A stretch of 64,000 nt of DNA. Origin: Streptomyces fructofermentans. GTDB lineage: Bacteria; Actinomycetota; Actinomycetes; Streptomycetales; Streptomycetaceae. Of the stretch, positions 22,672 to 31,147 are shown in pieces. The position numbers were made by a program, and so were the translations under genes. The notes under the pieces were generated by a model, which saw only the letters and a list, made by a program, of their open reading frames with translations, made no database searches and was not told the origin of the DNA. The stretch is from contig NZ_BMWD01000004.1 in assembly GCF_014651055.1 (NCBI RefSeq), forward strand, positions 310,810 through 374,809, in the 5' to 3' direction. Numbering within the stretch: the first letter of the stretch is position 1; the number at the start of each line of letters is the position of its first letter.

Positions 22672-22781
22672 GGATCGCCTCCACCCGCTCCGAGCAGGCG
22701 ATTCGGCGGTTTCGAGGGGCTAGCTTGCTGATCGCCGCAAGGCTCACAGGCACCCCCAGTTCCGCTTCGAGGAGTACCCCC

Positions 22782-23825
22782 ATGCCCGCTCGCCGCAAGG
22801 CCGCCGCCCTCGCCACCGCAGTCGCCGCCGGTGCGGCGCCGCTCGTCCTGACCGTGCTCGCCGCCGCCCCGGCGGCCGCCCACGGATCGATGACCGACCC
22901 GGTGAGCCGGGTGGCGGGCTGCTTCGCGGAGGGGCCGGAGAACCCGAGGTCCGCCGCGTGCAAGGCCGCGGTCGCGGCCGGCGGCACGCAGGCCCTGTAC
23001 GACTGGAACGGCGTCAACATCGCCGACGCGGCGGGCAGGTCGAAGCAGATCATCCCCGACGGCAAGCTGTGCAGCGCGGGCAACGACAAGTTCAAGGGCC
23101 TCGACCTGGCCCGTGCCGACTGGCCTGCCGGCCGGCTGGCCTCCGGCAAGCACACGTTCCGGTACAAGGGGACCGCCCCGCACAAGGGCTCGTTCGAGCT
23201 GTACGTCACCAAGGACGGCTACGACCCGACGAAGCCGCTGGCGTGGTCGGACCTGGAGGCCAAGCCGTTCCTGAAGGTCACCGACCCGCGACTGGTGAAC
23301 GGGGAGTACGTCTTCGACGGGGTCGTCCCGGCCAAGTCGGGCCGCCACCTGATCTATTCGATCTGGCAGCGCTCGGACTCCCCCGAGGCCTTCTACACGT
23401 GCTCCGACGTCGTGTTCGGCGCGGGCGGCGGGACGGCCGGGGCCTCGGCGGCGCCGACCGCCTCGGCGCCGACCGACGAGGAGATCTCGGACGGCGCCGA
23501 CGAGTCGTCCGTGGAGCACGGCGGCCACGGCGACGACGACCCGAGCACCCAGGCCACGGTCACGGCCGCCGCGGGCACCGCGGACGGGGGCGGGTCCTCC
23601 GACGGGGCGACGGACGACACCTCGCCCGACACAGGCACCGCGACAGGCAAGGACACGGGGACGGCCGCCGAGCCCGCGGGCGGCACGGAGAACCTGGCCG
23701 AGACCGGCGGCTCCCCGACCACCGGGTATCTCGCGATGGGCGGGGCGGCCACCCTGGCGGTCGGCTCCGCGGCGCTGTTCGCCTCGGCCCGCCGCCGTGC
23801 GGCGAACGCAGGCCGCACCCGCTAG
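22782..23825 (+). CDS. AA10 lytic polysaccharide monooxygenase, sortase-anchored
   Basis: A 347-residue secreted copper enzyme that oxidatively cleaves chitin or cellulose. A signal peptide (1-33) ends in AAA, exposing the N-terminal His of the copper brace (HGSMTDP); the second brace His is in GTAPHKGSFEL. A Ser/Thr/Asp-rich linker (about 215-310) leads to the class E sortase signal LAETG, a hydrophobic helix and a basic RRR tail, so it is wall-anchored rather than released. GAGGAG lies 8 nt before the ATG. It is the first gene to the right of the element. Confidence 0.92.
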   Translation: MPARRKAAALATAVAAGAAPLVLTVLAAAPAAAHGSMTDPVSRVAGCFAEGPENPRSAACKAAVAAGGTQALYDWNGVNIADAAGRSKQIIPDGKLCSAGNDKFKGLDLARADWPAGRLASGKHTFRYKGTAPHKGSFELYVTKDGYDPTKPLAWSDLEAKPFLKVTDPRLVNGEYVFDGVVPAKSGRHLIYSIWQRSDSPEAFYTCSDVVFGAGGGTAGASAAPTASAPTDEEISDGADESSVEHGGHGDDDPSTQATVTAAAGTADGGGSSDGATDDTSPDTGTATGKDTGTAAEPAGGTENLAETGGSPTTGYLAMGGAATLAVGSAALFASARRRAANAGRTR

Positions 23826-23830
23826 CGGAT

Positions 23831-23862
23831 CCGGTCGGACCGGCACGGGCCGGTCCGACCGG
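23831..23862. terminator. Bidirectional terminator
   Basis: CCGGTCGGACCGG and CCGGTCCGACCGG form a perfect 13-bp stem with a 6-nt loop between the convergent LPMO and lipase genes. Confidence 0.8.
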
Positions 23863-23876
23863 GGTGCTCCCGTCCG

Positions 23877-24737
23877 TCAGCCGATGACCGAGAGACAGGT
23901 GGTCGGGGTGGCGCGCGCCGGGTCAAGGGCGTTCGTCACCTCGTGGAAGGCGATCCGGTCGATCAGCCCGATCGCGGCGTGCTCGGAGAGGTCGAGGGCG
24001 CACCGGTCCTGGATCAGCACGTTGTGTACGTTCGGGCCGTCCAGGAACTGCGACCTGTACGGCGTGACCACCTCGTCGTACCGGGTGGCGATGACCGTGT
24101 AGCGGACTCCCGGGACGGTGTCGCCTCCCTCGTTGAGCCTGGTCAGGAAGGCGGAGCCGGCCACCTGGTCGGCCAGGGCCGGGGTGGCCGTGGAGAGCAG
24201 GTCGCCCGCGCCGGGGAAGTACGCGAGCAGCTTGGTGAGTCCGTGCAGGGTGGTGCCGTGGTTGTCGGGGGCGATTCCGACGAGGGCGTTCACCTTGGCC
24301 GCACCACCGAGGAACTTCAGGTAGTGACGGGGCATCAGGCCGCCCTGGGAGTGGCCGACGAGGTCGACCTCGGCCGCGCCGGTCGCGGCGAGCACCCTGT
24401 CGACGAAGGTCTTCAGCTGCTCCGCCGACTTGCCGATGGGGCCGAGGCCGTTGAAGAACGGCACGCCGGGCAGCTGCCCGTAGTCGAGGGCGTAGACGCA
24501 GTAGTCGCGGTTGACCAGGTAGGGGCCGAGGCCGAGCCAGTTGTCGACGGAGTTGGCGAAGGTGCCGTGGACGAGCACCACGGGCCTGGGGTGGGCGGCG
24601 GAGGGCTTGCAGGAGTAGTCGTTCCATCCCCTGCTGGGCGCGGATCCGGCGTGGGCGGTGGCGGCGGGGACGACGGAGACTGCGGCGGTCAGCAGCAGCG
24701 CGGCCAGGGGTCTGAGCAGGCGCTTCCAGGGCAGCAT
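23877..24737 (-). CDS. Secreted triacylglycerol lipase / esterase
   Basis: A 286-residue alpha/beta hydrolase. The signal peptide (1-30) ends ATAHA. The oxyanion strand is VVLVHGTFANS (about 53-63), the nucleophile elbow VDLVGHSQGG (about 124-133, Ser in GHSQG), and late Asp and His candidates occur in RYDEVV and FHEVTN. Cysteines (YSCKP, DYCVY, DRCALD, TTCLS) suggest two disulfides. This is the LipA/EstA lipase class-2-like family of Streptomyces. Confidence 0.9.
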   Translation of the reverse strand: MLPWKRLLRPLAALLLTAAVSVVPAATAHAGSAPSRGWNDYSCKPSAAHPRPVVLVHGTFANSVDNWLGLGPYLVNRDYCVYALDYGQLPGVPFFNGLGPIGKSAEQLKTFVDRVLAATGAAEVDLVGHSQGGLMPRHYLKFLGGAAKVNALVGIAPDNHGTTLHGLTKLLAYFPGAGDLLSTATPALADQVAGSAFLTRLNEGGDTVPGVRYTVIATRYDEVVTPYRSQFLDGPNVHNVLIQDRCALDLSEHAAIGLIDRIAFHEVTNALDPARATPTTCLSVIG

Positions 24738-24908
24738 CGGGTGATCTCCTTGCGGCTCAAGGGAGTTGCGACGGCGTACGCCCTGTGATCCGGATCACGA
24801 GGATGCTGTTCTCTTGTCAAATTACGGGCAAGTAGTAAAAGAGTGAAGTTACGCGTCAGTAAAAACTTCCAGTGCTAACCGGGAGTGCTTACTCGTGTCG
24901 TGGAACCG

Positions 24909-25355
24909 TCACCAGGCGGGCCTGATGGGACCGTAGGGCGCGATCCGCAGCAAACCGTCGCGCAACGCCCGCACTTCACCCTCACCCAGCAGTTCGGCCC
25001 ACGCCGCGACGGCTTCCGCGGCGGACTCCTCGGCTGCCCGCGTGCAGTCCCGGCCGCGCTCGGTCAGCACGATCAGCCGGGCCCGCGCGTCGTCGGGGTG
25101 CGGCCGCCGTTCGGCGTACCCCCTGCGGACGATCTCGTCGACGAGCTGACTCGCGCCCTGCTTCGTCATGCCCAGGTGGGCGCCCAGCTCGGTGACGGTC
25201 GCGCCGCCCGGCGCGAGCCGGGCGAACGCGAAGCCGTGCGCCGGCCGCAACCCCTCGAAGCCGCGGGCGACGACGCCCTCATGGATGCGCTGCGTGAGTT
25301 CACCCGCGGCGGCGAGCAGCGCGGCGGACAGGGCCATGGCCTCGGAGTTCTCCAC
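24909..25355 (-). CDS. MarR-family transcriptional regulator
   Basis: A 148-residue winged-helix regulator: dimerisation helices at both ends, a helix-turn-helix ATVTELGAHLGMTKQGASQL (about 52-71), and a wing RRPHPDDARARLIVLTERG with the conserved D-x-R. It is divergent from the cupin gene, and two near-identical palindromes lie between them, so it probably represses both itself and the cupin gene. Confidence 0.9.
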   Translation of the reverse strand: MENSEAMALSAALLAAAGELTQRIHEGVVARGFEGLRPAHGFAFARLAPGGATVTELGAHLGMTKQGASQLVDEIVRRGYAERRPHPDDARARLIVLTERGRDCTRAAEESAAEAVAAWAELLGEGEVRALRDGLLRIAPYGPIRPAW

Positions 25356-25383
25356 GCATGCATTGAAACACCCTTGACGGTTC

Positions 25384-25428
25384 GGTCAAGCTGCTTGACC
25401 ATAGAGCCATATAGTCAAGTAGCTTGAC
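25384..25428. promoter_or_regulatory. Twin MarR-type operators
   Basis: GGTCAAGCTGCTTGACC (25384-25400) and GTCAAGTAGCTTGAC (25414-25428) are two palindromes with half-site GTCAAG, 29 bp between centres, in the divergent MarR/cupin promoter region. TTGACC elements inside them could serve as -35 boxes, so binding would block transcription. Confidence 0.8.
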
Positions 25429-25444
25429 CACTTTGGAGGCAGTC

Positions 25445-25819
25445 GTGCCCGTCATCCGTTCGTCCGAGGCCGTCGTCCACGAGATCCACGGCGCGCGCTT
25501 CGTCTCGTACGCCTCTCCCCGCAGCGGGAGCAGGGAGCTGTGCGCCTGGCGGGGCGAGATCCCCGCGGGCACGAAGGCCCCCTCCCACACCGTCGACCGC
25601 GAGGAGGTGTTCCATCTCCTCGCGGGCGAACTGCTGATGACGCTCGACGGCCGCGCCGAACGGATCACCGCGGGCGACACGGTCGTCGTCCACGCGGGTT
25701 CGACGCTCGCCGTCGAGAACCCGGGCGGGGAGACCGCGGTCTCCTGGGTCACCACCTCCGTCGGCCTGCGGGCCGAGCTGGCCGACGGCACGGTCCTGGC
25801 ACCCCCGTGGGCCAACTGA
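25445..25819 (+). CDS. Cupin-domain protein
   Basis: A 124-residue single cupin. Motif 1 spans about residues 37-58 (APSHTVDREEVFHLLAGEL; the His and Glu ligands are present, with a shifted second His), and motif 2 is GDTVVVHAGSTLAVENPG with the third His. Small cupins of this kind bind a metal and act on small phenolic or carboxylic molecules. The GTG at 25445 has GGAGG 5 nt upstream. Its MarR neighbour suggests induction by the substrate or a toxic aromatic compound. Confidence 0.82.
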   Translation: MPVIRSSEAVVHEIHGARFVSYASPRSGSRELCAWRGEIPAGTKAPSHTVDREEVFHLLAGELLMTLDGRAERITAGDTVVVHAGSTLAVENPGGETAVSWVTTSVGLRAELADGTVLAPPWAN

Positions 25820-25949
25820 GCCGGCCGGGCCGGCCGCACCCCCGCCCCCGCCCCCACCCCCGGACCGTCACGCCTCCGGTCACGTGCCGCCCACGGCCCC
25901 ACCCGTAAATCACCCACCGCCCAAGAGCCGCCGCGCAGTCGCTCGGTCG

Positions 25950-26924
25950 TCAGGCGGCCAGCGTCCCCGGCATCACCGCCCGCGGACCGAACTTCGCCCG
26001 GACCCGGTCCGCCACCTCCTCGATACGTCGGGCCTTCTCGTCCACCGGGTCGAAGGTCAGCTGGTAGGAGGCCTGTTCGGCGGGGTCGAGCCCCTCGGCC
26101 CGCAGCGCGAGGCCGCGGACCCGGGCCCGTTGGAGACCGAGCGCCTCGTACATGCGGTACGCGGCGTCGGTGAGCGCCGAGGAGTGCGCGGTCGGCTCGG
26201 GAAGCGTACGGCTGCGGGTCGTCGTGGAACGGTCGGCGTAGCGGACGGTGAGGGTGAGCGTGCGGCACACCTTCTCCAGGGCGCGCAGTCTGGCGCCGAG
26301 TTCCTCGGCGGCGGAGAGCAGCGCCCTGCGGTGCCGGGACGGGTCCAACTCGTCGCGCGAGAAGGGGTGTTCGGTGGCGAGCGACCGGGAGACGGCGTTC
26401 GGCACGACCCGGCTCCGGTCGATGCCCCGCGCCATCTCGTGCAGGTCGCGGCCCGTACGGGCCCCGGTCAGGCGCTGCAGTGTGGACAGGGGCGCGGCGG
26501 CGACCTTGCCCGCGCTGTCCAGTCCGTACTCGCACAGGGTGCGCGCCGTGGCGGCACCGACGCCGGGCAGCGCCCGCACGGGCTGCTCCTCCAGGAACTC
26601 CATGAGGTCCGGGAGCCGCCCGGGCACGACGAGGGTGGTTCCGGGGGCGGCCTGCCGCAGCGCCATGCGCGCGAACATCGGCCCGGGTCCGGCACCGATC
26701 GCGCAGTCGACCCCGTGCCAGGCGAGCGACCGCACCCGTATCAGCGAGGCCAACTCCCCGACGTCCCGGCCGAAGTACCTTTCGGCGCCGCGCAGGTCGG
26801 CCAGCGCCCCGTCGGGGGGCAGCGCTTCGACCACGGGCGTGAACTCCTCCAGCACGCCGAGGAGTCGGGGCAGGGCCGCCTCCCGCGTCGGAGGCAGTTG
26901 GAAACGTACGCAGAGGATGGTCAT
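25950..26924 (-). CDS. ImuB-like Y-family polymerase homologue
   Basis: A 324-residue UmuC/DinB relative. The palm, thumb helix-hairpin-helix (VRALPGVGAATARTLCEYGL) and little-finger domain (TLTVRYADRSTTTRSRTLPE) are present. The N-terminal catalytic motif is MTILCVRFQL where active polymerases have a conserved Asp, and the second acidic motif is LADLRGA, so catalysis is probably lost, as in ImuB. ImuB acts as adaptor between the sliding clamp and DnaE2 in mutagenic repair. ATGA overlap with dnaE2 supports this. Confidence 0.78.
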   Translation of the reverse strand: MTILCVRFQLPPTREAALPRLLGVLEEFTPVVEALPPDGALADLRGAERYFGRDVGELASLIRVRSLAWHGVDCAIGAGPGPMFARMALRQAAPGTTLVVPGRLPDLMEFLEEQPVRALPGVGAATARTLCEYGLDSAGKVAAAPLSTLQRLTGARTGRDLHEMARGIDRSRVVPNAVSRSLATEHPFSRDELDPSRHRRALLSAAEELGARLRALEKVCRTLTLTVRYADRSTTTRSRTLPEPTAHSSALTDAAYRMYEALGLQRARVRGLALRAEGLDPAEQASYQLTFDPVDEKARRIEEVADRVRAKFGPRAVMPGTLAA

Positions 26925-29900
26925 CCCGCACTCCCCGGGCTCTGGTGCCACAATTTCTTTCCGCTCGCGGGCCCCTCGCCCGCCGGGCGCAGGTCCGCCC
27001 ACGGATGCATTTCGTATCCCGTGGACATCCGGATTCGACGACCGCCCGTCGAATCGCCGGAATCTCCCGGACCACCGGGCTCCTGCCGGGTTCCGCCGCC
27101 CTCCCGGGCCTGGCCCCCTCCGCCCCGGACTCCGGACCCGGAGCCGGACCCGGTGTCCGCACCGGCCCCTCCGCCCGGTCCGGCCAGCCGCAGCGCGACT
27201 CCGTCCAGGCCCTCCTCGCGCCGCAGTTCCACCAGGTCGGCGAGGTTCCAGGCGGCCGCCCCCACCACGCTGAGGCTGCGCGGCCCGCGCCGCTGCACCA
27301 CACCGCGCACCAGCAGGAGCCAGGAGTGGAAGACGGTGTGCGCGCACGCGTCGTGGGAGTCGTCGAAGAAGGCGAGGTCGACCAGGCCCGTACCGTCGTC
27401 CAGGGTCGTGAAGACGACCCGCTTGCCGGAACGGATCGGCGGTGTCTGCGTGGCCGCCTTGGCGCCGGCGACCAGGACCGTGTCGCCGTGCCGCGCCGCG
27501 CGCAGACGGCGTGCGGTGACCACGTTCAGCTCCTCCAGGAACTCCCGGTGGTCGTCCATCAGGTTGCGCGAGGCGTCCATCGAGAGCACTCCCAGCTCCG
27601 CGCTGAGGCGCTCCGCCGAGGAGAGGTCGGGCAGCCCGGCCGGCGCGGTCTTCTGCCCTCCGTTCAGCGGGAGTTGGGAACCTCCCGCACCCCGCGGCCC
27701 CCGCGCGCCCCGGTGCAGCTCCGTCAGATGCAGTTGCAGATCACGGCGGTTGGCTCCGAAGGCGTCCAACGCGCCGACCTGTGCGAGGCGTTGAGCGAGC
27801 GGACGGCTCGGGCGGGCCCGCTCCCAGAAGTCGAGCAGCGAGGCGTACGGCCGACCGTCCGCGATCCGGGCGGCCTCGGCCTCGCTGATCCCGTGCACGT
27901 CGGAGAGCGCGAGCCGCACCCCCCACGTCCTGCCGGAGCCCTCCGAGTCCTCCGAGCCGGCGACCTCGTCGGGAGCCCCGGCCCCCTCCGGCCCCCCGGA
28001 GTTCGCGGCACCCCCGGAGGCTCCGGAGCCCTCGAAGTCCCCGGAGCCCGCGCCTCCCCCGGCTCCAGACACTGATCCAGGCACTGATCCAGACAGTGAT
28101 TCAGACAGTGATTCAGACACCAGTTCGATAGCGTGGGCGACCGAGGACCGGTTCACGTCCAACGGCAGGATCGGGACCCCCCGTCGCCGCGCGTCCGCCA
28201 GCAGCAGCCGCTTCGGGTACATCCCCGGGTCGTGGGTGAGCAGACCGGCGTAGAAGGCGGCCGGATGGTGCGCCTTCAGCCACGCGGACTGGTAGGTCGG
28301 CACGGCGAAGGCGACCGCGTGCGCCTTGCAGAAGCCGTACGCCCCGAAGGCCTCCACGATCTCCCACGTACGGGCGATCGTCTCCGCGTCGTACCCCCGC
28401 GCGGTCGCGTGCTGCGCGAACCAGAAGCGGATCCTCCCCTGCGACTCGGGATCGGACAGCCCGCGCCGCACCCGGTCCGCCTCGCCGCGCCCGCAGCCGG
28501 TCATGATGTCGACGATGTCGATGACCTGCTCGTGGAACACCACGACCCCGTACGTGTCCCTCAGCGGTTCCTCCAGATCCGGGTGCGGGTAGCGGACCGG
28601 CGCCCGGCCGTGCCGCGCCTCGATGAACGGCCGCACCATGTCGGCCGCGACCGGCCCCGGCCGGAACAGCGAGATGTCGACGACGAGGTCGTGGAAGGTC
28701 GCGGGCTGGAGCCTGCCGATCAGGTCCCGCTGGCCCGGCGACTCGATCTGGAAGCAGCCCAGCGTCTCGGCGGACCGGATGAGCCGGTACGTCCGCGGGT
28801 CGCCCTCCTCGACGGCGTCCAGGTCGACCCTGTCCCCCGTCGCCCGCTCCACCTCGGCCACCGCGTGCGCCATCGCCGACTGCATCCGCACACCCAGCAC
28901 GTCCAGCTTGAGCAGCCCGAGGTCCTCCACGTCCTCCTTGTCGAACTGCGACATGGGGAACCCCTCGCCGCTGGTCGGCACGACCGGTGTACGGGAGAGG
29001 AGCGAGGCGTCGGAGAGGAGCACCCCGCACGGGTGCATGGCGATTCCGCGCGGCAGCGCGTCGAGGGCCTCGACCAGCTCCCACAGTCGCTCGCGACCAC
29101 CCATCTCCTCGGCGAGGGAGCGCAGTTCGGGAAGCTCGGCCATGGCGGCGCGCGCGTCACGGGCGCGGATGTGCGGGAAGGACTTGGCGATCCGGTCGAT
29201 GTCCGCCGGGTCCATGGAGAGCGCGGCGCCGACATCGCGTACCGCATGCCGCACCCGGTACGTCTCCGGCATCGACACGGTCGCGACCCGCTCGGCGCCG
29301 AACCGGCCGATGATCGCGCGGTAGACGTCGAGGCGGCGGGCGGACTCCACGTCGATGTCGATGTCGGGCAGGACGGCACGGCGTTCCGACAGGAAGCGCT
29401 CCATCAGCAGCCCGTGCTCGACGGGGTCGGCGTGCGCGATGCCGAGGAGGTGGTTGACGAGCGAGCCCGCGCCGGAACCGCGCGCGGCGACCCGGACGCC
29501 CATCTCCCTGACGTCGTCGACGACCTGAGCGACCGTCAGGAAGTAGGAGGCGAAGTTGTGATGGGCGATGATGTCCAGCTCCCGGTGCATGCGCTCCCAG
29601 TACGCGCGCCGCGAGCCGTAGCCCCGCAGCACCATCCCCGCCGCCGCCCGCGAGGCCAGCACGCGCTGTGCGGTGCGCCGGCCGGCACCGACCAGGTGCG
29701 GCTCGGGGAAGTGCACGGAACCGATGCCGAGGTCGTCCTCCGGGTCGACGAGGCACTCGGCCGCGGTGGACTGCGTCTGTTCGAGCAGGCGGTACGCGGT
29801 GTCGCGGCGGTAGCCCGCGGCCTCGACGACGCGTTCGGCGACGCCGAGCATGGTGTCCGCGTCCTTCAGCCAGGCCTCGCCGCTGTCGAGCTCCTTGCGG

Positions 29901-30613
29901 GGATCGACCGGCACGAGCCGGCGGGCGGCGTCCAGGACATCGGCGACCGGGCCCGATCCCGGGTCGGCGTACCGGACGTCGTTGCCGAGCACCGGCCGCA
30001 CCCGCTGCTCGGCGGCGAAGCCCACAGTACGGGCCGCGAGCCGCAGGGACCCGGGGCCGGTGCCTCCTCGCCCGTGCCAGACCGCTTCGAGGCGCAGCGC
30101 GTCCCCGTAGGCCTCCCGCCAGGGGACGAGCAGTTTCGCGGCCCGGTCGGGGCGTCCGGCGGCGAGCGCGCGGCCGACGTCGGAGGCCGCGCCGAGCAGC
30201 ACGGTCAGGCCCTCCGCGTGGTTCTCGGCCCACGGCAGCAGGGGCGGGCCCTCTCCCGCATGGGATGCCGTAACGATTCTGCAGAGATCGGCCCAGCCCT
30301 TCGCGCCGTCCCGGGCGAGGAAGGTGACCCTGGGTGTCGACTCGTCGATGAAGGCGCCTCCGCGCACGGGGGCCCTGCGCCCCTCGCCCCGTACGGGCTC
30401 CCCGACCGCGAGGTCCACGCCGAACAGCGGACGCACCCCCTGCGCGGCGCAGGCCTTGGCGAAGCGGACCGCGCCCGCGAGGCTGTCGCGGTCGGTGAGC
30501 GCGAGCGCGTCCATGCCCCGCTCGGAGGCGCGCTCCGCCAGCCGCTTCGGGTGGGAGGCCCCGTATCGCAGGGAGAACCCGGAGGCGGTGTGCAGATGCG
30601 TGAAGCCCGGCAC
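26921..30613 (-). CDS. dnaE2: Error-prone DNA polymerase DnaE2 (ImuC)
   Basis: A roughly 1230-residue C-family polymerase alpha subunit. The PHP domain opens the protein (FTHLHTASGFSLRYGASHP; LALTDRDSLAGAVRFAK). The palm has the catalytic aspartates in LPDIDIDVES, the thumb and fingers follow (YGVVVFHEQVIDIV, AYGFCKAHAVAFA), then the helix-hairpin-helix and OB domains. A Gly/Ser-rich insertion of about 60 residues, encoded partly by 12-bp repeats, lies before the TWGVRLALSDVHG segment. I prefer the GTG at 30613 (VPGFTHLHT) because GGAGG lies 5 nt upstream; GTG 30619 is the alternative. It is the first gene of an SOS-type mutasome operon with the ImuB-like gene. Confidence 0.9.
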   Translation of the reverse strand: MPGFTHLHTASGFSLRYGASHPKRLAERASERGMDALALTDRDSLAGAVRFAKACAAQGVRPLFGVDLAVGEPVRGEGRRAPVRGGAFIDESTPRVTFLARDGAKGWADLCRIVTASHAGEGPPLLPWAENHAEGLTVLLGAASDVGRALAAGRPDRAAKLLVPWREAYGDALRLEAVWHGRGGTGPGSLRLAARTVGFAAEQRVRPVLGNDVRYADPGSGPVADVLDAARRLVPVDPRKELDSGEAWLKDADTMLGVAERVVEAAGYRRDTAYRLLEQTQSTAAECLVDPEDDLGIGSVHFPEPHLVGAGRRTAQRVLASRAAAGMVLRGYGSRRAYWERMHRELDIIAHHNFASYFLTVAQVVDDVREMGVRVAARGSGAGSLVNHLLGIAHADPVEHGLLMERFLSERRAVLPDIDIDVESARRLDVYRAIIGRFGAERVATVSMPETYRVRHAVRDVGAALSMDPADIDRIAKSFPHIRARDARAAMAELPELRSLAEEMGGRERLWELVEALDALPRGIAMHPCGVLLSDASLLSRTPVVPTSGEGFPMSQFDKEDVEDLGLLKLDVLGVRMQSAMAHAVAEVERATGDRVDLDAVEEGDPRTYRLIRSAETLGCFQIESPGQRDLIGRLQPATFHDLVVDISLFRPGPVAADMVRPFIEARHGRAPVRYPHPDLEEPLRDTYGVVVFHEQVIDIVDIMTGCGRGEADRVRRGLSDPESQGRIRFWFAQHATARGYDAETIARTWEIVEAFGAYGFCKAHAVAFAVPTYQSAWLKAHHPAAFYAGLLTHDPGMYPKRLLLADARRRGVPILPLDVNRSSVAHAIELVSESLSESLSGSVPGSVSGAGGGAGSGDFEGSGASGGAANSGGPEGAGAPDEVAGSEDSEGSGRTWGVRLALSDVHGISEAEAARIADGRPYASLLDFWERARPSRPLAQRLAQVGALDAFGANRRDLQLHLTELHRGARGPRGAGGSQLPLNGGQKTAPAGLPDLSSAERLSAELGVLSMDASRNLMDDHREFLEELNVVTARRLRAARHGDTVLVAGAKAATQTPPIRSGKRVVFTTLDDGTGLVDLAFFDDSHDACAHTVFHSWLLLVRGVVQRRGPRSLSVVGAAAWNLADLVELRREEGLDGVALRLAGPGGGAGADTGSGSGSGVRGGGGQAREGGGTRQEPGGPGDSGDSTGGRRIRMSTGYEMHPWADLRPAGEGPASGKKLWHQSPGSAG
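28066..28125. repeat. Five 12-bp tandem repeats inside dnaE2
   Basis: Units CAGACACTGATC, CAGGCACTGATC, two CAGACAGTGATT and CAGACACCAGTT keep the reading frame and encode the Ser/Glu/Gly tetrapeptide repeat (SESLSESLSGSV...) of the DnaE2 insertion. Confidence 0.85.
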
Positions 30614-30651
30614 GCGCACCTCCGTCCCTCAGGGGCCCTTCACACCAGCCC

Positions 30652-30713
30652 TCGAACACTTGTTCCCTACTCCCCCGCCCCCACCATAGACCAATTCTCG
30701 AACTCCTGTACGA
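30652..30713 (-). promoter_or_regulatory. Two LexA (SOS) box-like sites upstream of dnaE2
   Basis: TCGAAC-ACTT-GTTCCC (30652-30667) and TCGAAC-TCCT-GTACGA (30698-30713) both fit the actinobacterial LexA box TCGAACnnnnGTTCGA, the second with one mismatch. They lie 39-100 bp upstream of the dnaE2 start, matching SOS control of dnaE2/imuB in mycobacteria. Confidence 0.7.
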
Positions 30714-31080
30714 CATCCGTTCAGACCCCTCCCACCTGCGCAAACACCGCGCGGCCCGGATCGCGGGGACATGACATGGGCGACCGAGGACCCCGCCCCC
30801 ACCCCCGCCCGGCGGGCACGCCGCCCGCCCTCGCCCCCGTCGCCGCGCCGGGGAGGGAGCGGGCCACACGGCGGGAACCGTCGCCGCACCCCCGCCACCA
30901 CCCGGGGCGTCGACCGGCCCGCCCTCGCCCCGGCCGGGCACGCCGACCGCGCCCGCCGCCACCCGGGGGCCGACCGAGGCGCCCTCCCCCTCCAGCACCT
31001 CCCCTCCGGCCACCCGGCCACCACCCGCACCCCGGCACCCCGGCACCCCGGGAGCGTCCAGTCCCCGTCCGCCGGACACG
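30714..31080. other. Non-coding, C-rich spacer
   Basis: A Pro/Arg-biased GC-rich stretch between the dnaE2 promoter and the protease terminator. The open frames here on both strands are translations of C-rich DNA without ribosome-binding sites. Nothing recognised. Confidence 0.5.
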
Positions 31081-31124
31081 CGCGAGCCCCCGTTCCCGCC
31101 GAGTGGCGGGAACGGGGGCTCGCG
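31081..31124 (-). terminator. Terminator of the first protease gene
   Basis: A perfect 20-bp stem (31081-31100 with 31105-31124) closed by the loop GAGT, 24 bp beyond the protease stop. The core GAGCCCCCG is shared with the terminator of the second protease gene. Confidence 0.85.
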
Positions 31125-31147
31125 ATCGCCCGAGGGTGCCGGCCTCG

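Noticed and set aside
22560..22680. Possible tRNA at the right junction
   Set aside because: The reverse strand has a D-arm-like GCAGAGCGGTTGAA but no T-arm GGTTCGA or acceptor stem, so no tRNA is called.
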